From Schistocephalus solidus (Eukaryota; Platyhelminthes; Cestoda; Diphyllobothriidea; Diphyllobothriidae): a stretch of 64,000 nt of DNA. A program made the translations under genes and the position numbers. Location of the stretch: the NCBI GenBank assembly GCA_017591395.1, contig WEDG01000209.1:1-64000 (forward strand), read 5' to 3'. The notes below the pieces were generated by a model, which worked only from the letters and a program-made list of their open reading frames with translations, did no database searches and was not told the DNA's origin. Below are positions 24,381 through 35,089 of the stretch, piece after piece (within the stretch, counting starts at the first letter, position 1; each line of letters opens with the position of its first letter).

Positions 24381-26289
24381 CGCTAGGGCACAGCTTTCGC
24401 TACCTTTGATCGTTGAGGCAGGTGCGTTACGGGACTTAGGTGATCCCCAAAAACCGGTTCAGCCTTCCAGCATCCTCGGTATCTCAATCGCGCTGGACTT
24501 GTACTCACCATTGGTTGCGATCAAACCGGACGCAGCAAGCGATCGCACAACGAGATTCGGGCTGTCACGGACACGAGAGGCTCGTGCAACAGTAGCCTGT
24601 TGGAGGCGTTTCAATAGCGTTCACATGCTTGTAGTGACACCTACTGTGGCCTTGGGCTTCGTGTGAGGTTGTTGTGAGAAAAGGCTTCAATTCGAAGTAG
24701 TCGTTTTTCATCGAAAGACACGGCTTATTCTGGCTAAGCCGTTAGAGGAAGACTGTGATAGCGTCAGAAGGAGAGGGTGATGACTATAATTCACAGCAGG
24801 TCGTGTCTCTTTTACATGAAGCTTGAACCGTATAGCGGTGCACGTAAGAGCATGATGATTGTCAATCTCTCTCTATAGCTACATTGTTAACCTGTATGGA
24901 GGGGGGGGGGGGGGGGGGGGAGTGGTCAGCTGAAGAGTTAGCGGCCAAATGCTCCAGCAAGCGTGTGGGTGAGTTGATTTTCAGTGTGAGCGCCACCGGA
25001 TGTAATGATTAAATGCCTTCTGGGCAATTGAAAACAGGCATTTAAAAAAACCAGACCATCTAAAATAACGACATTAGATAGTGGACGGGGTGGGTAGCCA
25101 AGAACTAGGCCAATAAGCAAGCCTTGTCTTCGATTTCTAATTATAGTCTTTTACAGATTAGTGAGAGTGATGAAGAAACGCATTAGGGGGAGAAAGAGAG
25201 AAATCAGAACAAAACAGGTCTAAAAAACTGAGTGCCGTGGAGCTATTCACTTCGATGGACAGTTATCCCTAGCTAAAGGAAAAAAGGCAAAGTTTACTAA
25301 TGCTAGACAAGGAAGACCACATAGTAACGGCATTCAAATGTTGGGTGTCGATCTGGACGTACTGTGGAAGGCGGGTAAAAGCTGACCGAATTAATGTGAA
25401 GTCTGAATAAAATTTATTAGACAGACAGACTGTCCCTGCGTTCGAGAGGCTATCCAATGGGAAATTTGTCAGCTGGCTCACCTGGCTTACATGCCCGTGC
25501 AAAGGGACCGAGAAAATTATGGGAGAGGCTCCATACGGATGCGTCAACTCTGGATCTGCGATGCACACGTCAGCTAACGCACGCGGCCAGCTGTTCATAG
25601 GGTTGCAGAACTGTAAACTAACTCCGTCCCTCTCTCCACCAAATACAAGACTGGGGCTGTTGTTACGTCAGATAAAAGCAGGGAGGGTTAGCCCTTCACC
25701 CGTTTGTTCTTCTGGTACGTAGTCGGTCGAAGGCGGCAAACAAGACAGAAGCGGCCCACTCACTTCCCCTCTGTCGACAAGCTCTCTGCGAATGCTAGTT
25801 TTGTAAGCATTAAACAATTGAGATTTTGGCCAAACGCTTCGGCAAACCTCACCCACACTAGTTCGATCGAGAGATGCCAAGCCCCCGCGCAGTGCAGAGT
25901 GTGCCCACGACTCGGTGGACAGTACGCCTGACTTCCACATCTCAGGCCGTTCCGGCCCGGAACATGGTCACACGGGTCCCCCGTCGATTAGCGACTCCCC
26001 ACAACGCTGGAGCTGCACTAGGCCCCAGCAGGGGGTCTCAGGGCGCGCGGTTTTCGGGCTGCACAGTCTGCGGGGGGCCATGACTACTGCCATACACACA
26101 TGGAAAGAGGAGTGCTGTGGCATGCCTAGGTGTAGGCTTCAGGCCGAGTCAGACGTGCCCGATCACAACACCAGATGGCTGGCAGGATATCCCATGGCAG
26201 AGCAAAGGAGGATTAGGTTGGCACTGAGAAATCAATTTCCACAACGCTTAGGCGCATCCCTCACAAATGACGAGCACAGGAATCTACCA
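24381..26289. other. Unassigned DNA with poly-G tract
   Basis: A run of 20 G occupies 24901-24920. Open frames of 86 codons (24406-24666, plus), 109 codons (25269-25598, minus) and 131 codons (25915-26310, plus) match no family I know and show no exon-like splice boundaries. Nothing else is supported. Confidence 0.5.
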
Positions 26290-26904
26290 CGACTATGGGT
26301 CGCCCGGTAGCCTAGCTGCTGGCTACCCGGCGCGTCCACAAGTGACGGATAGTGGAACGGCCTTCAGTGAAGGTTAGCAGCAAAATAAGCAGACGCTCGG
26401 GTCTGACAAATAAGCAGTTGCAGAACCAACAGCGGCAGTACTACCAGGGTTCGGCGGGCTGAGATCTGGCAGGCCACGAGCCTTATAAAAAGCCGCAAAG
26501 CCCGATAACGGCACTGTGACATGGCGACCATGAACCCCCATTAAATAAGATTACTTGCATCCGCTATCTTGTGGGTAGGCTCTTGAATTCAAAGCACTAG
26601 AGGAGACCTCGAACAAAACCATCCGAGCGGCTGTTGGGGACCTGCCTGTACTCACAATTCCAACGAAACTTCATGAAAATATGTCGGATTACAGTACTGC
26701 GATCCATACAACGGCGTACTCGGAAAGTGACGCGCTCCGCAACCCTAGTCCAGTGGTGTGGGCGAATATCATGCGAGCTGGAATACTCAATCGGAATCGG
26801 GCACTTAGTATTGGATGCTGGAATGTGCGAACGTTCCTGGACGCTGGTAGCCAAAGTCTGACGACGCGTAGCCTTTATCGGTATAACGTAGATGGCTTCT
26901 GCCT

Positions 26905-27223
26905 AGGATGGAGTACCGAAAAAAACAAGGGAGACCAGAATGACCATTAGTCGTCATCAGTCAGTCCTAATCCCAAGTGTGGGCCGCCGGGGATTTGAAC
27001 CCGCAACCTTTGGTCATTGAGTCGAACACTCTACAAATGAGCCACGGGCTCGTTTTCTTGTCAGTTGTAATCGGGAATAGCAATTATGAATGACGAAGTG
27101 GCGCTCACCGATCAAGTTACGGAACATGCTTGTCTCGTTGTGCCTTAGGGCTCAATCTAGATACCTCGCAGGCAGTCGCATAGCGACTAGTAACATGTAC
27201 ATACGATGAAGTACCGAAACCAC

Positions 27224-27271
<48 letters not shown>

Positions 27272-27701
27272 CATCATCATCATATGTTGCTAGTTGCTAT
27301 GCCACTGTCTGCGAGAGCTCTACATTGAGCCCCAATGCACATAGAGACAAGCATGTTCCGTAACTTGATCGGTGAACGTCACTTCGTAATTCATCATTTC
27401 TATTCACGATTACAACCGACAGGAAAACGATCCCGTGGCTCATTGGTAGTGTTCGACTCAATGACCAAAGGTTGCGGGTTTGAATCCCAGGCGGCCCACA
27501 CTTGGGATTGAGACTGACTGATGACGGCTAATAAACCAGGAATGGTCATTCCGGTCTCCCTTGTCTTCGACGGTACTCCATCATATGTTACTATGTGCTA
27601 TGCGACTGCCTGCGAGGGCTCAACATTGAGCCCCTAAGGCACAACGAGATAAGCATGTTCCGTAACTTGATCGGTGAGGGCCACTTCATCGTCTGCTGCC
27701 T
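26905..27701. mobile_element. Composite SINE insertion inside LINE A
   Basis: This stretch splits the LINE A endonuclease between CTGCCT at 26899-26904 and CTGCCT at 27696-27701, an apparent 6-bp target duplication. It contains a minus-strand SINE (about 26908-27221), a CAT microsatellite (27222-27284), a full plus-strand SINE (about 27285-27582) and a plus-strand SINE 5' module (27583-27690). The full copy has an A-box-like TGGCTCATTGGTAG and a B box GGGTTTGAATCCC. The 5' module ends at GGTGAGGGCCACTTCAT, the same point where the cluster at 14305 ends. Confidence 0.8.
27222..27284. repeat. (CAT)n microsatellite
   Basis: About twenty CAT units with one CCT interruption near 27270. It lies exactly between the two head-to-head SINE copies. 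Confidence 0.95.
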
Positions 27702-30240
27702 GTCTGAAATCTGAACTGACTCAGGCTTTCGGCAGATAAAGATCCCAGGAGCAAAATCACACTTCACTCTGTATCACAGTGACCCACGCGACTCTTCTGG
27801 TAAACATGCTGTGGTGGTCACCCTCTCGCAACAAGCGAACCGTGCACTACTTAGTTGGGAACCAGTCAATGAACGGATGGTTTAAGTGAGACTGAACGGT
27901 CACTTCACAAACATCTCTAACGTCCCCGCGTACGCACCAACTTTCAATGCCAAACAGTACGAAAAAGAAACGTTTTACTCGCCGCTGCAAGCGTTAGTTG
28001 AAAGACGTCCCTCGCAGCCATCTGCTGATATTTTGCCGGGGACTGGATGGCCTGGCTGGACCTGGTGACCAAAACGGTCAACTTATTGGCCGTTTTAGGC
28101 TTGGTTCTCGATGTGACAATGGTGATATATTGCTGTACTTTGCTGATGGAAACAGACTGTTTGTCACGAGGACGTGCTTCCAGCATGACAAGAAACATAT
28201 ACTGACCTGGTATTCAAATAACGGTCATGCAGCCAGTCAGATCGACTACATTCTAGACAGTTAAAAGTTCCGCAGTTGGATTAACGATATCAGATCGATG
28301 CGTGGTGCCAAAACTGATAAAGCCCGTGGTTCTGACCATGTTCTCGTGCTTGCACACTTGAAAGTTCACCTCTCATCCGCGCCCAAAAGGCCACATGATA
28401 GACGCCTCGGCGTCGCCAAAATCCGGCAATCCAACACTGTAGAGGCCCCGAGCAGAGAAAGTTGCTCCCGTTTTCGACTCGAGCCAACGGAGAAGGCCGT
28501 AGCGAATGGCCATCACAGAAAAAAAAGTCTATATGGCAGCTGAGAAAATTCTTGGATGTACCCAGTGAAGTCGCAGTGACTGGATCAGCGGAAGAATCCT
28601 GAAGTTGCCTGCTCAGACGGCTCGAACCAAGTGGTGCAGTGATGATTCCTTCCGCCAACTCCGAAAGATGGAGGAAAATCGGCGAGGGATGACCAGAAGA
28701 AATTTTGGGCTGAAATCACAACCTGCTTAGAGCAGGCCTCAAACGATGGTGAGACGCGGAAACCTACCAAATTATCCGCCAAGTTAGTGATAAGCACTTA
28801 CCCTGAGTGACTCTGTTGGTGACCTGAATGGCGGCTTTCTTGCTGATAACTTGTCTCAACTGCGATACCGAACCCAGAAACCCCTCGTTCCCATCTGCAG
28901 TGGTCTTCTCCCTCTATACAGTGTCATGCAACCCCCTTTTGAAGAAGTCGCTGATGCCATACAAAAGTTGCACAACAACCACGCACTTGGAGAGGACGGT
29001 ATACCCACTGACATCTAAAAGTCCTGTGTCGTTACTCTGACGCCCCGGTTTCATGAAATGCTTGAACAAGCGTGGATAGACGAGGTCGTTCCTGGTGACT
29101 GGGACTCAGATATCCGTGTACCTGTCCAAAAGAAAGGCGATAAGACGAGATGCAAGAACTACCGCGGCTGCTGCTGTGACGATCTTCACTATTTTCTTAT
29201 CAGGCAATTCCAGGCCGTTCGTGACGCTAGGAGGAGGCCCAAATCAAGCCATGGCAAAGGCAAATTATAGCTCCGCTACTGCGCGAGTTTTGGTCCATAA
29301 AAATCTTTCCAAAACCGTTCGGTATTCGATCTGGCGTTCGAAAAGGTTGTATCCTGTCACCCATTCGTTTCAACTACGCTAGTGACCGGTTTCTTGGGAA
29401 GGCCCTACATTAAGAGAACAGTGTTGAGCTTGCACCCGGACGCCGGTTGGCTGATCTCGACTACACCGGGGATATCGCCTTAATAGCTTCAATCTCTGGT
29501 GATCTGCAGTCACGAAGGAATGAAGTCACTAAATCGGCTAGTTTGTCCATAAACTCTGGGAAGACCAGTGTTTTCAAGCTAAATCCTTGCCCAGAAGAAG
29601 GCACATTTCGATATTGATGGCTGTCAACTTAAATAAGTACAGTTTAAAATGCTCTGGGACAAGGCTGCTGTCGAAAAGACAGTGCGAATGACATTATCTC
29701 CCGAATCAATGCTGCTCGTCGGGTTTTTGCAAGCCTTAACGAATGCCTATGGACCCGACGCGCCATTTTCGTCAGCACGAAGACTCACGTGAACTCTGCG
29801 TCTGTCCGGCATGTCCTTCCCTATGGCTGTAAATACTGGACTATGCACGTGGACTACCAGCGAAAACTGGAGGTATTTGACCACCAATGCTTTAGGGCCA
29901 TCCTTCGAGTGAATTACACCGACATAATCTAACATAAGACAATCCACACTCGCTGCAACAAAATCGTAAGGATACCCCAAGCCATTCAAGAAGAACTGTG
30001 GCTTGGGCACGTTGTTCGTCGTCCACCTCACGAGCTTAGTTACCGCCCTCGATCCGGCACCGTTACCCAAATGTAGGCATTGAATAGTGGTTCAACTCTA
30101 AAACCTGGCTCGACACAGTTCTCTAGTACATGGATTGAACTGTCCAGGTTTGCTGCCACGGATCGTCATGCACGTAGAGTTCCGATCAGTGACATCATCG
30201 AGGCCAGCTAGATCAGGCATGATTGCAACCGTAACAAGTA

Positions 30241-30620
30241 ATACATGCTTAATGTCGTGCCTGGAAAGGTAGCCAACTGACGAGCCGACTCCGTCCTCTC
30301 AGGGCTGAGTCAGGCTTTATTAATCCTTCTGAATGTGACCTCTGGCACTCCCACTCAGTCGGGATCGTAGCCACCCTCATTAAATTCCTTGTGCGGCATG
30401 CGTAAACGGTTGGATAGGTTTGAAAGCCACTTGGTCCAATCTCGTCTCCAGTCGTCCTGACGCTTGCCACTGGAGTCCGAATGAAGAAACAGAATGCAGT
30501 AGATGCTTCGCAAATCTGTCTCACCATAAACTCACACGCAAGTCGCTGCCTGTGGTGCACACCGTAGACACAGGCGTTTGCGATGGTTGAACCGTCTTGT
30601 CGTAATAGCAACCCCTTCCA
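30241..30620 (+). repeat. Degenerate copy of the G/C-rich repeat
   Basis: Matches the order of the 1-2836 modules with heavy divergence: GGAAAGGTAGCCAACTGACG, GACCTCTGGCACTCCCACTC, GTCGTCCTGACGCTTG, ATGCAGTAGATGC, CACACGCAAGTCGCTGCC. The 179-codon minus frame at 30249-30788 runs through this repeat and is not called a gene. Confidence 0.65.
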
Positions 30621-31955
30621 CCGATTGTCGTGTCGAAAACGCATCGGCCCGAGATTAACTACCACATGTATCAGGCTCACTACGTGGCCAAAATACGTCC
30701 TAGGGTGGGACTCTACAGGAAAACAGATTCCAGATCTAAGTCCACCAAGGAAAGGATAATGTCTAAGAGTCCGAACAGAGCAAATCATGTAACAAGATTA
30801 GCCAAGAGGATGTCGACCATTGAACACGAAAGAGATCTCTGAACGGGCAAAATGGTCAAAAGTAAGTCTAAGTCTAACTGGCAAACTTATCAACTAATTT
30901 CGTCGGTAAAGCAATCCTATAGAGCCCTCTGTATCTAAAGGCAACAATAAAGTCTGAGAATGATCATAATATGCATAACCAACTAGAATATTCTTTTTAC
31001 AACGCAGCTCTACCTCAGAAATATACTTCACTATAGCAGTCGGAAAAGGCAATCGCATTAACAAAATAAACTCGGGAATCTTTAGAACCTCGAGATTGTG
31101 TACGGAAACCCAAGACGTTATTACACGAAGTGTAGAGATAACACAAGTCAAGAATCCTCACATCTTAAAAAGTTTGACAGATAAAAATAATGTACGAGAG
31201 CCATCCATGTCCCCTGACTTCGAGCAAACGGCCCCAAAAGATGCCAAGAGCAGCAGATAGTGATAGTCGGGCTTGAAACACCCGAAGTGAGAATTTCGGT
31301 TACCAGTCATATTAGTCGAATAAAACAAAACAAGCCGCTTCAAAATAAATTAAAAAGTGGTTATATCAACACAAAAGATATTAACTTGTCCGCGTACGCT
31401 AACTGTATAGTTTACTAGCACTGGCACCACAGGACAGGCGCAAAAGTTTGACCACAGCTTACACTACTGTCGCCAATGGTAGAAGGAGCCGAGAAAGAAA
31501 GTTACTACACAAATACAAAATTGGAAGCTGTGAAAGCACTAAAAATGGAATTGACACCATAATTTACAATACATTCTGTGCAATAAATGTCAAAAAGAAT
31601 TGAGGGATAGTTGCGTCAAAAAACATCAAGTTCCGTTGCATGGTCAAGTGCTTGGATGTACATACATACAGACGGGAATGAAAATCATGATTAAATGCAA
31701 GCAATTTTCGAACCAGGCCAGGATCACGGTGGCAGGCCTCCGGAACTCAGAAAAACGCTGTAATAGTTGGTCTGACTGTACAAAAAACGCTACTTACATC
31801 TCGGCGGAAAGAAAATATTGCACGTTGGACATGACACGCATGGTCACCAAATAATCGTTAAAAATGAACACTGAAGAAAACAGTGAACATAATAAGTACA
31901 GACAGGAATCAGGCCGCTCTTGGACGACAGACGTCATTACTCGCACTCAGGACAC
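30621..31955. other. Presumed 3' flank of the ONECUT gene
   Basis: A/T-rich, with no recognised gene and no strong minus-strand polyadenylation signal found by eye. If the splice donor at 31959 is used, a further ONECUT exon would lie here or further left, but I could not identify it. Confidence 0.45.
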
Positions 31956-34493
31956 TTACTTGCCTTTTGGATTTATAGAGATACCTACACGGGAAGATGT
32001 GGTAGCCTGCGGCGTTTGCTCCGGTTTGACACGACACAGCACGGGGGTATCAGATGCAGAGGAAGATGGCTGATGTTCAGCCTCAATGCTCCTGTCGTTA
32101 GCAATAAGTGTAGCGGCCGACGGAAGAACGAGACCCGTGGAACCAGTCTGCGACTGAACGGTTCGCGAGGCGTCAACAGGACCAGCACGGAGAGCGATAC
32201 GCACAGTCTGACAGCCATCACTTGAGGGCCTAATCAGCTGAGCGGAGTTGGAGGAACTTGAAGTAAAAAGACCGGTCGGTAGAGAGATCGAGTCAAGAGC
32301 AGATATCATGGACACGGGGATGCCCGTTGATGAGATCAAGCAGGCCGATGATCCTGGAAGGGTAGCTATACTTATAGGATCCTCCTCACCCTCTATAGGG
32401 CTGTTGATTAGGATAGCGTTCTGACCAGCGGGGAGCAACTGCAGTGAATGTGTCAGCAACTGAGGGGAGATACCGCTGACTGAGGAACCATCAGAGGCGA
32501 CCAGAATGCTACCGGACACAGGACGTTCACGCACAATTTGGGAAGGAACTCCGGTGTTTATATGGACTGTGGCTGGGGCTGGAACGGCGAGGCCGGAGTC
32601 CGGGGTAAGTCTTGGCGGGGCGGGTGAAGGGTTAAACTCTACAGTGGATGACAGAGGGACAGAAGGTTCCAGGCACTCCAAGAAAATTTGGGATGGGGGA
32701 ATCACGTCGGGGGCTGGCTGAAGCACCGGTGGCTCCGGTAGAGCCGAATGCGCAGGCTGAGATGGCTCGCTGGGAGACGGTGGGTCTATGCTTCGCGACG
32801 GAGAGGCAGATTCTGCAGGCTGGGGTTCATCGTCATCCTGCCACTTGTCAGATGACCGACGACGGGCATTCATAAAGAAATTCGCCACGGTCGATACTTC
32901 CAGACTAAGCTGTTGGGCAATCGTAGTTTGCATTTCTTTGCTTGGTCGCTTTGTTTCCTTAAATATCGCCTGTAGGGTCCGTCTTTGAATGTCCGTGAAA
33001 ACTAGGCGCGGCTTTTTCGAAGCCTTTTCTTCACCTGGTTTGGCGTCCCCACTTTTGCGTTTTAGATTACCCGAGTCTAAATCTGCTGCAACCACTGATT
33101 TCAAAACCAAAAACCTACCAGAACTTTTGAGAAACGCGAATTTACGGTAGTCCGGTTCGTTAAGCCATTTCCACATTCTCCGAAAAGTCTCGCGTCCTGA
33201 CTTAAGTTTGCTCCATGGTTTAGGATTCCGCAACAAGTCAGAGAGAGTTCCTTGACTTCTACAAAGCACTTTTTGTGCAAAAACAGCTTGAGGGATGCTG
33301 TGGCGCTTGAGCTCTTCACTGATTTTTTGAGCCAACTCCTAATGCAAATCAAAAAGTTGACGTAGAAATACCTTAGTGTTGAGTTCAGTCGCGTCTTGAC
33401 TGGGACTTGTAGCATCATGATCAAGATCACTAGTTGTTTCCCCTTGAATACTGGATGGGCTAGCGGGTTCTGAAAAAACTAGGGTATTAATATAATTCGA
33501 AAAGTTATGAAGGAGCTTAAAGTATGGAATGTACCTGGTGTAATGGGCCTCGACGTTTTAAGCTCCGTCCTAGGGAATTCGACCATAGAGACGGATGGAA
33601 CTTCGTTTGACACGCTGATGGTAATAGGCAGCGGCGCGGAAGGCGCAAACTCCGCTGTGGGAGCAGGGAAAATCTTTGAGTTGGAAACGTTTTTGTCAGC
33701 CAGTCGGGGTTTTTCACCATTAGTAGCTACAAACGATGCCAAATCGGGTACACCGTATGTCTGCGTGGTACCTTGTACGGTCGGAACATCAGACGGGAGC
33801 TTCTGGGCATAGAGTTTGTCGGATACTGACGTTATTGGAGGGAGAGACGTCAGATTTGTATAACCCACAGATTTCGATGGCCCAGGAGGTTCGATTTCTG
33901 CTTCTGCCTGTACAGGTAGTGTGCCTATCGGAACCGTGGAAAGTCCTGAGAGATTTAGGTCACTGGTCAGAAGATTCTCAGGTATAGTTATTGTCAGCCC
34001 CTCAGTCGACTGATCTAGACCTCCAAAAGGACCGGAAGGAGTTGTTAGAAGTATCGTTTGCTGATCGCCACAGTTGATTAGGGTTAGCTTGACCGTCTGT
34101 ATACCTTGGAGAGCTTGATTATTTCCAGGAAAAGTCTGAAGTTCTAAAGTGCGTCCATCCAAGTTGTTGAATAATGGTATATTTTCCAAGTCTCCAACTT
34201 GAAGGTTAAGTTTTTCCGTCGTACCCAGGGCGCTGATAGGAAGTGCAGCCATGGTGATCGGACAGCACTGAGAATTCTGGAGTCCTGCCAATTGGGCGTC
34301 CATTGTAGGCTCCATCTTGAGGGCTTCGGTAGAAATCTTTATGTTTAGAGGGGTTTGTGATAACTCCAGGGTTTATTTGGGGGTTGGCGATATAGAATGA
34401 ATCAAGGGCAGATGCCTTCTGTGTATTCGAATTCACAGTTCTTCCTTGCGCTAAAATTTCGTTCGAATTATTTAGAAGATGACGATGATCCAT
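31956..34493 (-). CDS. onecut: ONECUT/HNF6-type CUT-homeobox transcription factor
   Basis: A nuclear DNA-binding transcription regulator. In other animals this family acts in neural and endodermal differentiation. My model joins exons 34493-34365, 34336-33535, 33469-33372 and 33338-31956, keeping frame throughout, for about 803 residues. One CUT domain (about residues 338-413) includes FAQKVLCRSQGTLSDLL and NPKPWSKLKSGRETF. A homeodomain (about 451-509) has helix 3 as VANFFMNARRRS, with Phe at homeodomain position 48 and Met at position 50, the ONECUT hallmark. The junction TELNTK|ELAQKISEELKRHS restores the family's CUT N-terminus across a 33-bp intron. The N-terminal 340 residues are Ser/Thr/Pro-rich without a named domain. 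It is longer than vertebrate ONECUT1. The ATG at 34493 is the most upstream I could join; 34315 is an alternative. The 3' end is uncertain. Confidence 0.92.
32841..33017 (-). other. onecut: Homeodomain of ONECUT
   Basis: Starts KKPRLVFTDIQRRTLQAIFK and ends RRRSSDKW. The recognition helix carries FFMNARRR, typical of the ONECUT class, in place of the usual WFQNRR of most homeodomains. Confidence 0.92.
33086..33118 (-). other. onecut: Possible in-frame 33-bp intron between CUT and homeodomain
   Basis: Donor TCTG|GTAGGT, acceptor GGTTGCAG|CAG. It has no stop and is a multiple of three, so an ORF finder reads through it, adding 11 residues. Removal would leave SSADLDSG between the domains. TGCAGCAG gives a second acceptor three bases on. 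Confidence 0.55.
33129..33389 (-). other. onecut: CUT domain of ONECUT (spans intron 33371-33339)
   Basis: DNA-binding CUT domain, encoded from TELNTK in exon 3 through ELAQKISEELKRHS to NEPDYRKFAFL in exon 4. Intact, with no stops. Confidence 0.9.
33339..33371 (-). other. onecut: 33-bp intron 3 of ONECUT
   Basis: Donor AAG|GTATTT and acceptor TTTGCATTAG. It carries an in-frame TAG at its end. Splicing restores the conserved ELNTK-EL-AQKI start of the CUT domain, which is strong evidence that it is real. Confidence 0.9.
33470..33534 (-). other. onecut: 65-bp intron 2 of ONECUT
   Basis: Donor CCAG|GTACAT and acceptor AGTTTTTTCAG with a good T tract. The intron contains the stop (TAG) that otherwise closes the upstream frame. 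Splicing creates a GAA codon across the junction (RPITP-E-PASPSS). Confidence 0.85.
34337..34364 (-). other. onecut: Possible 28-bp intron 1 of ONECUT
   Basis: Donor GTTATC after CCTGGA and acceptor ATAAAG. Removal joins NPQINPG to ISTEALKMEPTMDA in frame. The polypyrimidine tract is poor and the length is extreme, so the alternative is initiation at the ATG at 34315 with the upstream frame untranslated. Confidence 0.45.
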
Positions 34494-34539
34494 AATACGG
34501 TTTGAATAAAGCCTCTTCGGGAATTGGTTTAGAAATCCA

Positions 34540-34615
34540 ATCGATCGATAATCCGTCGATAACCACAGGCCATAACGAGCTACGTATCGACAAGCCGACG
34601 AAACTCATCGATATA
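34540..34615. promoter_or_regulatory. Cluster of ATCGAT-type motifs upstream of ONECUT
   Basis: ATCGATCGATA at 34540-34550, GTCGATAA at 34555-34562, GTATCGAC at 34584-34591 and CATCGATATA at 34606-34615, all within about 125 bp of the start codon. CUT-class proteins prefer ATCGAT/ATTGAT cores, and TATCGATA is also the DRE core in insects. Function is inferred from motif density only. Confidence 0.5.
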
Positions 34616-35089
34616 AGGCGGTCAATAACGCTGAGTGGCCTCCAAAATGGCCGTTCGTAGTGTTATTTTAAACAAATATAGATTTTATAGTTTGACAAAA
34701 TACTAAGCTAATTCCTATAAATGTTAATATTTTGTCGTTTAAAATTGTATTTTACTTTTGAATTTGTGCTTAGCAGTGTAAAATATTAGTTTTTTTCTAT
34801 GTTACAAAACTCACATACCCTTTCTACTAACAAGTAGTATACCGTTTGTTAATTTAAATATCCTGCTCTTGACTCGGCAGAACACGCCTTCTCGCAATTT
34901 CACGAGACAAAATTTAAGAATTTCAGAAACATAGTTCTGATTGACGACCACATGCTGACGGCTTCTACGAAAGTTACTGTTTTTATAATCATTCTCTGAC
35001 TATCAAATGGTAACAGGTGTCAGTTTTATGGCTGATAGTGAGGTTTCAAAACCAACAAATGTCTCACGAATAGAGGCAAATGTTCGCAT
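34616..35089. other. ONECUT upstream region
   Basis: A/T-rich DNA with no gene. TCCAAAATGGCCG near 34646 resembles a YY1-type site. Nothing else is supported. Confidence 0.4.

Larger units (their letters stand above)
26290..30215 (+). pseudogene. Non-LTR retrotransposon (LINE A), decayed
   Basis: An APE-type endonuclease plus reverse transcriptase element, broken by many stops and frameshifts. From 26798 the plus strand reads LSIGCWNVRTFLDAGSQ (endonuclease start), is interrupted at 26904, and resumes at 27702 with DSGFRQIKIPGAKSHFTLYH. It continues through NGQLIGRFRLGSRCDNGD (28077 on) and QIDYIL (28237). RT pieces follow: WDSDIRVPVQKKGDKTRCKN (29101) and RLADLDYTGDIALIAS (29443), where the catalytic YADD box has become YTGD. 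The C-terminal end DRHARRVPISDIIEAS finishes at a stop at 30211. The 5' boundary at about 26290 is an estimate. The clade (RTE- or CR1-like) is not resolved. It cannot be active. Confidence 0.85.

Noticed and set aside
25915..26310. 131-codon frame before LINE A
   Set aside because: No recognised domain, overlaps the probable LINE A 5' region, and has no exon boundaries.
30249..30788. 179-codon minus-strand frame
   Set aside because: Runs across a degenerate repeat copy and shows no domain; likely chance.
32506..32988. Plus-strand frames within the ONECUT exon
   Set aside because: Shadows of the G/C-rich coding exon on the other strand.
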